DNA from: Struthidea cinerea
Lineage: Eukaryota; Chordata; Aves; Passeriformes; Corcoracidae
DNA: 64,000 nucleotides
Direction: 5' to 3'
Assembly: GCA_013397865.1 (NCBI GenBank)
Contig: VZTI01002795.1
Location: forward strand, 147,768 to 211,767
The translations under genes were made by a program, and so were the position numbers. Of the stretch, positions 60,801-64,000 are shown one piece after another. The notes under the pieces were generated by a model that saw only the letters and a list, made by a program, of their open reading frames with translations, made no database searches and was not told where the DNA came from. The first letter of the stretch is position 1; the number at the start of each line of letters is the position of its first letter.

Positions 60801-62499
60801 TCCTTGTCTTCCAAGAAATAGGGCATCTGCTGGAGAAAGGAGTGACAACATCTGCTGCTTCTGCTAGATACAAAGTGGGAAAGACACATGAACTGTAGAG
60901 TCTGCTTTACTCTTGGGTTGATTGCATATTCTCATAGATCAGAAGTCCTTTAAAGGCCTTTAGGAAATGCTGTGCAATCTGGCTCTCTCTCTGCCTGAAA
61001 AGTAATTCTCTTTTGTTTGGGTAGGTGTGAGGAGAAAGTTGCCAGCATGCATTTGCCTGAGAGGCGTGTGTCTGGCTCTGGCATTGACTGTCAACTTCTA
61101 GAGACTAAAGCTGTGGTGAAATAGTAAAGAACAATACTCTTTCGAGTATACTGAGAGAACTCTGTAAAATAAACTGGTTGTCTTTCTTTAGGTACATAGG
61201 TGTGCTACAGAAGTAAGTATAGTAGGTAAAAAAATACTCTGTTGGAAGGCTCTACATTTTGACACTACTCTGTAGACATAATGCCATATCAGGGATGACA
61301 TTTATTTAGGCTGCCTTTGATCTCATTGATTCTGTTTTTTTTCAAAGCCAAAACCAAAATATCCTAATAAATATCCTAATATCTTTTTCAGTTGCATTTA
61401 TTCTCTAAACACTGCCTTTCCTTGGGCCTATATATACTGAATTTTCAGTCTTATAATTTGGAAAACAGGAAGTTCTCCCTACTGGAAGAATCCCTTATAT
61501 GATGGTGAATAGAGTGTTACTAGTGTATAATTATACATGCATCCAACAGCTTTGATGGCAAAACTTTCACTAATTTTGATTTTAGTGATCTAAGTCCCTT
61601 TGTGATAACCTCAATAGTGGAATGTTTTTATGTTGAGCTGGTATCAAATCCCGGCAGTTGATGGTGAATACCAATTGAGACAGTAACCTAAAATGTCTTT
61701 AAAAGTAATATTAAATAAAACATGAAATGATTTTAAACTTCTATTTTGTATTTAATCTTCTTGCTTCTGAGTGGCAGTGACTTACCTACTAATGCCTATG
61801 AAACCTAGGATGAGGCTGGAAGTTAAGAGGTGCCTGTGGACCAGAACTAGAATCTCAGCCATTGAATGTAAAAGTAATTGGTAGTTCTTTTTCTTAGTAA
61901 TAGACAGAAATCTCTATGCATCCTCTGTTACATCCCCAATTTTCCTACCGATTTGATTTACGGTTCAAATTTCTCCTGCTTCTGTAGAGCTTAGCAATGT
62001 ATTTGGTTACATCAGAAATTCTGCAGATTTTACGGGTGCTCTCATGTGGGATTTTGGTCAAGATCCACCTGTCTTCCAAAAGCTGCTTGGATTCTTGTTT
62101 GTTAAGGTACTACTTTGTTTTCTAGGCACTATCAGATATGAGTGACCTGGAAATGGTAAGATGTTGCGTAAGGAAGAACTCTAAATCAGAAGTGACTAGT
62201 TGTGTGGAGATCACAGGCACTTTCGCATGTCAGAAAAAGTTCAGCATGCTGTCTACCTACCATTACTGTAAGAAAAGGATTGTCTCTCTTCTGCTTCTGT
62301 ATTTTCAATCTTTTTAGACATCTAGAAACCAGACGGACTCCAGGAAGAAAGCCTTTTCTCCCTTGCTGTTCTTTGAGCATCAGATGCTTGCCAGTCCTTT
62401 CCATCAAGAAAATTTTCCAGTCCCTGGTGCAATTTGAGGCTGTTTTCTCTCTTCCTGTCACTTGTGACTGGGGAGGAGAGAATGACCCCCTTGTCACTA
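57895..62499. other. Intergenic, nothing recognised
   Basis: AT-rich sequence with no exon, RNA gene or classifiable repeat. Short open frames only. Confidence 0.4.
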
Positions 62500-62715
62500 T
62501 GACTTCCTTTCAGATAGATGTAGAGAGGGGTAAGGTCTCCTCTGAGTTTCCTTTTCTCCAGAATAAACACTGCAACTCCCTCAGCTGGTCCTCATAAGAC
62601 TTGTGCTCCAGACCTTTCACCAGCTCCATTGCACTTCTCTGGACTTGTTTCAGCACCTCAAAGTTTTTCTTGTAGTGAGGGACCCAAAAGACATTCAACA
62701 CATCATGGATCCAGT
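62500..62715 (-). mobile_element. CR1 LINE internal fragment, antisense
   Basis: Antisense CR1 blocks are GTCTCCTCTGAGTTTCC, CAACTCCCTCAGCTGGTCCT, GACCTTTCACCAGCTCCATT, TCTCTGGACTTGTTTCAGCA and CTTGTAGTGAGGGACCC. Both ends have decayed. More diverged CR1 may extend left to about 62340. Confidence 0.85.
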
Positions 62716-64000
62716 CTTGGATCTTAGGTTCTTATGGAAAACAAACATTTACGTCCTTCAGAGTCTGCTCTGCTCTTGCTGCATGGATGTACAAGACAGT
62801 TTTTGAGCTGCTGTAGTGTACGTAGCACAATGTTTGTTTCCAGGTAAACTTCACAGATTTTTGGTTGCCTTTGCATCTGTTGTTTTAGTGTCTGATTGGT
62901 GAGCAATGTGATTTAGACAGAGAGGAAAGCATCCTAATCAACTTTCAGAGGCTTAAGCACTCTCCTCTTTTAGTCATAAATCTCATAAATCCCTGTGAAT
63001 ACCAACTGAAACTTCACTTATTGTCTTTGTATGTAACAGCACCCCCCATTCCTTATACTGGATGAGATGATGTAGACTTACAAATCTGTGCCCTCCTATG
63101 GCTTGATTCTTTCAATGTCTGAATTTACAGAGACTGGAAGTGTGTCATATTCACAAAGAAACCGTGGGCTGGATATTGGAAGCAAGGACTCTAAGGCACT
63201 TGTTCCCTTACAGTTTGTCACATGAGAGGCATGTGTTTCTGTGGGGTAAAATGCTGTCCAAGGGAGGCATTGAATTCCTATCCCCAGGCTGTTCTTCACT
63301 ACCTCTCCTGAGCTGGCAATCTGCACTACATTTTCACTAGGGCTTTGTAGCTCTGGTATTTGGGTTTTAGGAACTGGAAAGACCCGTGACACTGTAGGGA
63401 GATAAGACCTAAGGGTTTGAGAGAGAGTAAAACTGACTTTGTATACATAAGTGAAGGACATCATTCTTGGAGCTGGAGGAACAGGTGGGGGGGAAATAAT
63501 TGGCTTTTTCAGCAAGATGAGAAGCCATACCAGCATGACTGAAAAAATCATTCAGGAAAAAGATCCCATCTCTAATGTCCTTCATTTTGGCACGTCATTT
63601 ACCTCTGTGATTGTGACATGAAGTAATTTTCCCATGCCAATAGGCATATGAAAACTTGTTCTCTCAAAAGCATAGAGAACTGCAGTGTACCTGTACTAAG
63701 ACACAAGGTGATACCATGAAGAGATTGGGCAAAAGGAAAAGACACCCCAAAATGGTGAAGAGAACTTGGGAGTTTCCTAAGAGGTTTCTTTAGCTCACTC
63801 ATATCAGACGAGTAGCAGAAAAATTTCTGGTTTGTCTTAAAGACTGTAACTCAATGCAGTTGTGAACAGACAAGTGTATGGATGGGCCTGCTGTTCCTGT
63901 CATGAATATTTAGGATTTAAAGTGACAAAAACAGGAGCCATGAATGGGTTCAACAACAAAGAAAACATTTATGAATGGCATACTGTTGGGGTGTCCTGGC
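62716..64000. other. Intergenic, nothing recognised to the right edge
   Basis: No exon or classifiable repeat. The last nine bases (TGTCCTGGC) could be the first bases of an LTR continuing outside the window, but this is too short to call. Confidence 0.35.

Noticed and set aside
63992..64000. TGTCCTGGC at the right edge as the start of another LTR
   Set aside because: Nine bases are not enough, and the ninth departs from the family opening.

Overview
The window is vertebrate nuclear DNA and almost certainly avian. It carries many CR1 (chicken repeat 1) LINE fragments and avian-type solo retroviral LTRs in an AT-rich background, plus two compact multi-exon genes that I could rebuild exon by exon. 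HINT1 and LYRM7 are neighbours on human 5q, and in birds this block is known to be Z-linked, so I infer a bird Z chromosome. The HINT1 copy has an intact catalytic site, which argues against the degenerate W-linked HINTW copies. The LTR types suggest a neoavian bird, but species cannot be fixed from sequence alone. There is no sign of bacterial, plasmid or CRISPR content.

Layout. 1-21.7 kb: no gene recognised. It holds a pure 350-bp (TTTTC)n microsatellite (2.2 kb), CR1 fragments (7.6 and 17.4 kb), an ERVK-like solo LTR with a perfect 6-bp target duplication (11.4 kb), an ERVL-like LTR (12.3 kb) and a 97-nt stem-loop (14.6 kb). 21.7-30.1 kb: LYRM7 on the minus strand, five coding exons giving a 106-residue mitochondrial complex III assembly factor. 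Its CpG-rich promoter has two tandem ETS/GABP sites, and its first intron starts with a non-canonical GC donor. 30.1-34.3 kb: the head-to-head spacer between LYRM7 and HINT1, about 4.2 kb between start codons, with two antisense CR1 copies. 34.3-38.3 kb: HINT1 on the plus strand, three coding exons, 126 residues, a CpG-island promoter with two CCAAT boxes, and two polyadenylation signals. 38.3-64 kb: gene-poor DNA with CR1 copies at 38.5, 41.9, 47.9, 53.4 and 62.5 kb, LTRs at 47.4 and 57.3 kb, a CpG-rich island-like pocket at 45.3-45.6 kb, and poly-T and TG-rich tracts.

The two genes are transcribed divergently, as in mammals. LYRM7 acts in the mitochondrial matrix in maturation of the Rieske iron-sulfur protein. 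HINT1 is a cytosolic/nuclear purine nucleoside phosphoramidase. Nothing in the sequence suggests a shared pathway; the shared feature is the conserved divergent arrangement.

I found no clearly new biological system. The observations most worth a second look are: a 200-bp block that is 199/200 identical between two CR1 copies 20.5 kb apart whose flanks are only about 86% alike (gene conversion or assembly artefact); the LYRM7 GC-AG intron; the precursor-miRNA-sized hairpin; the CpG pocket in the gene-poor side; and the 70-unit pentanucleotide repeat.
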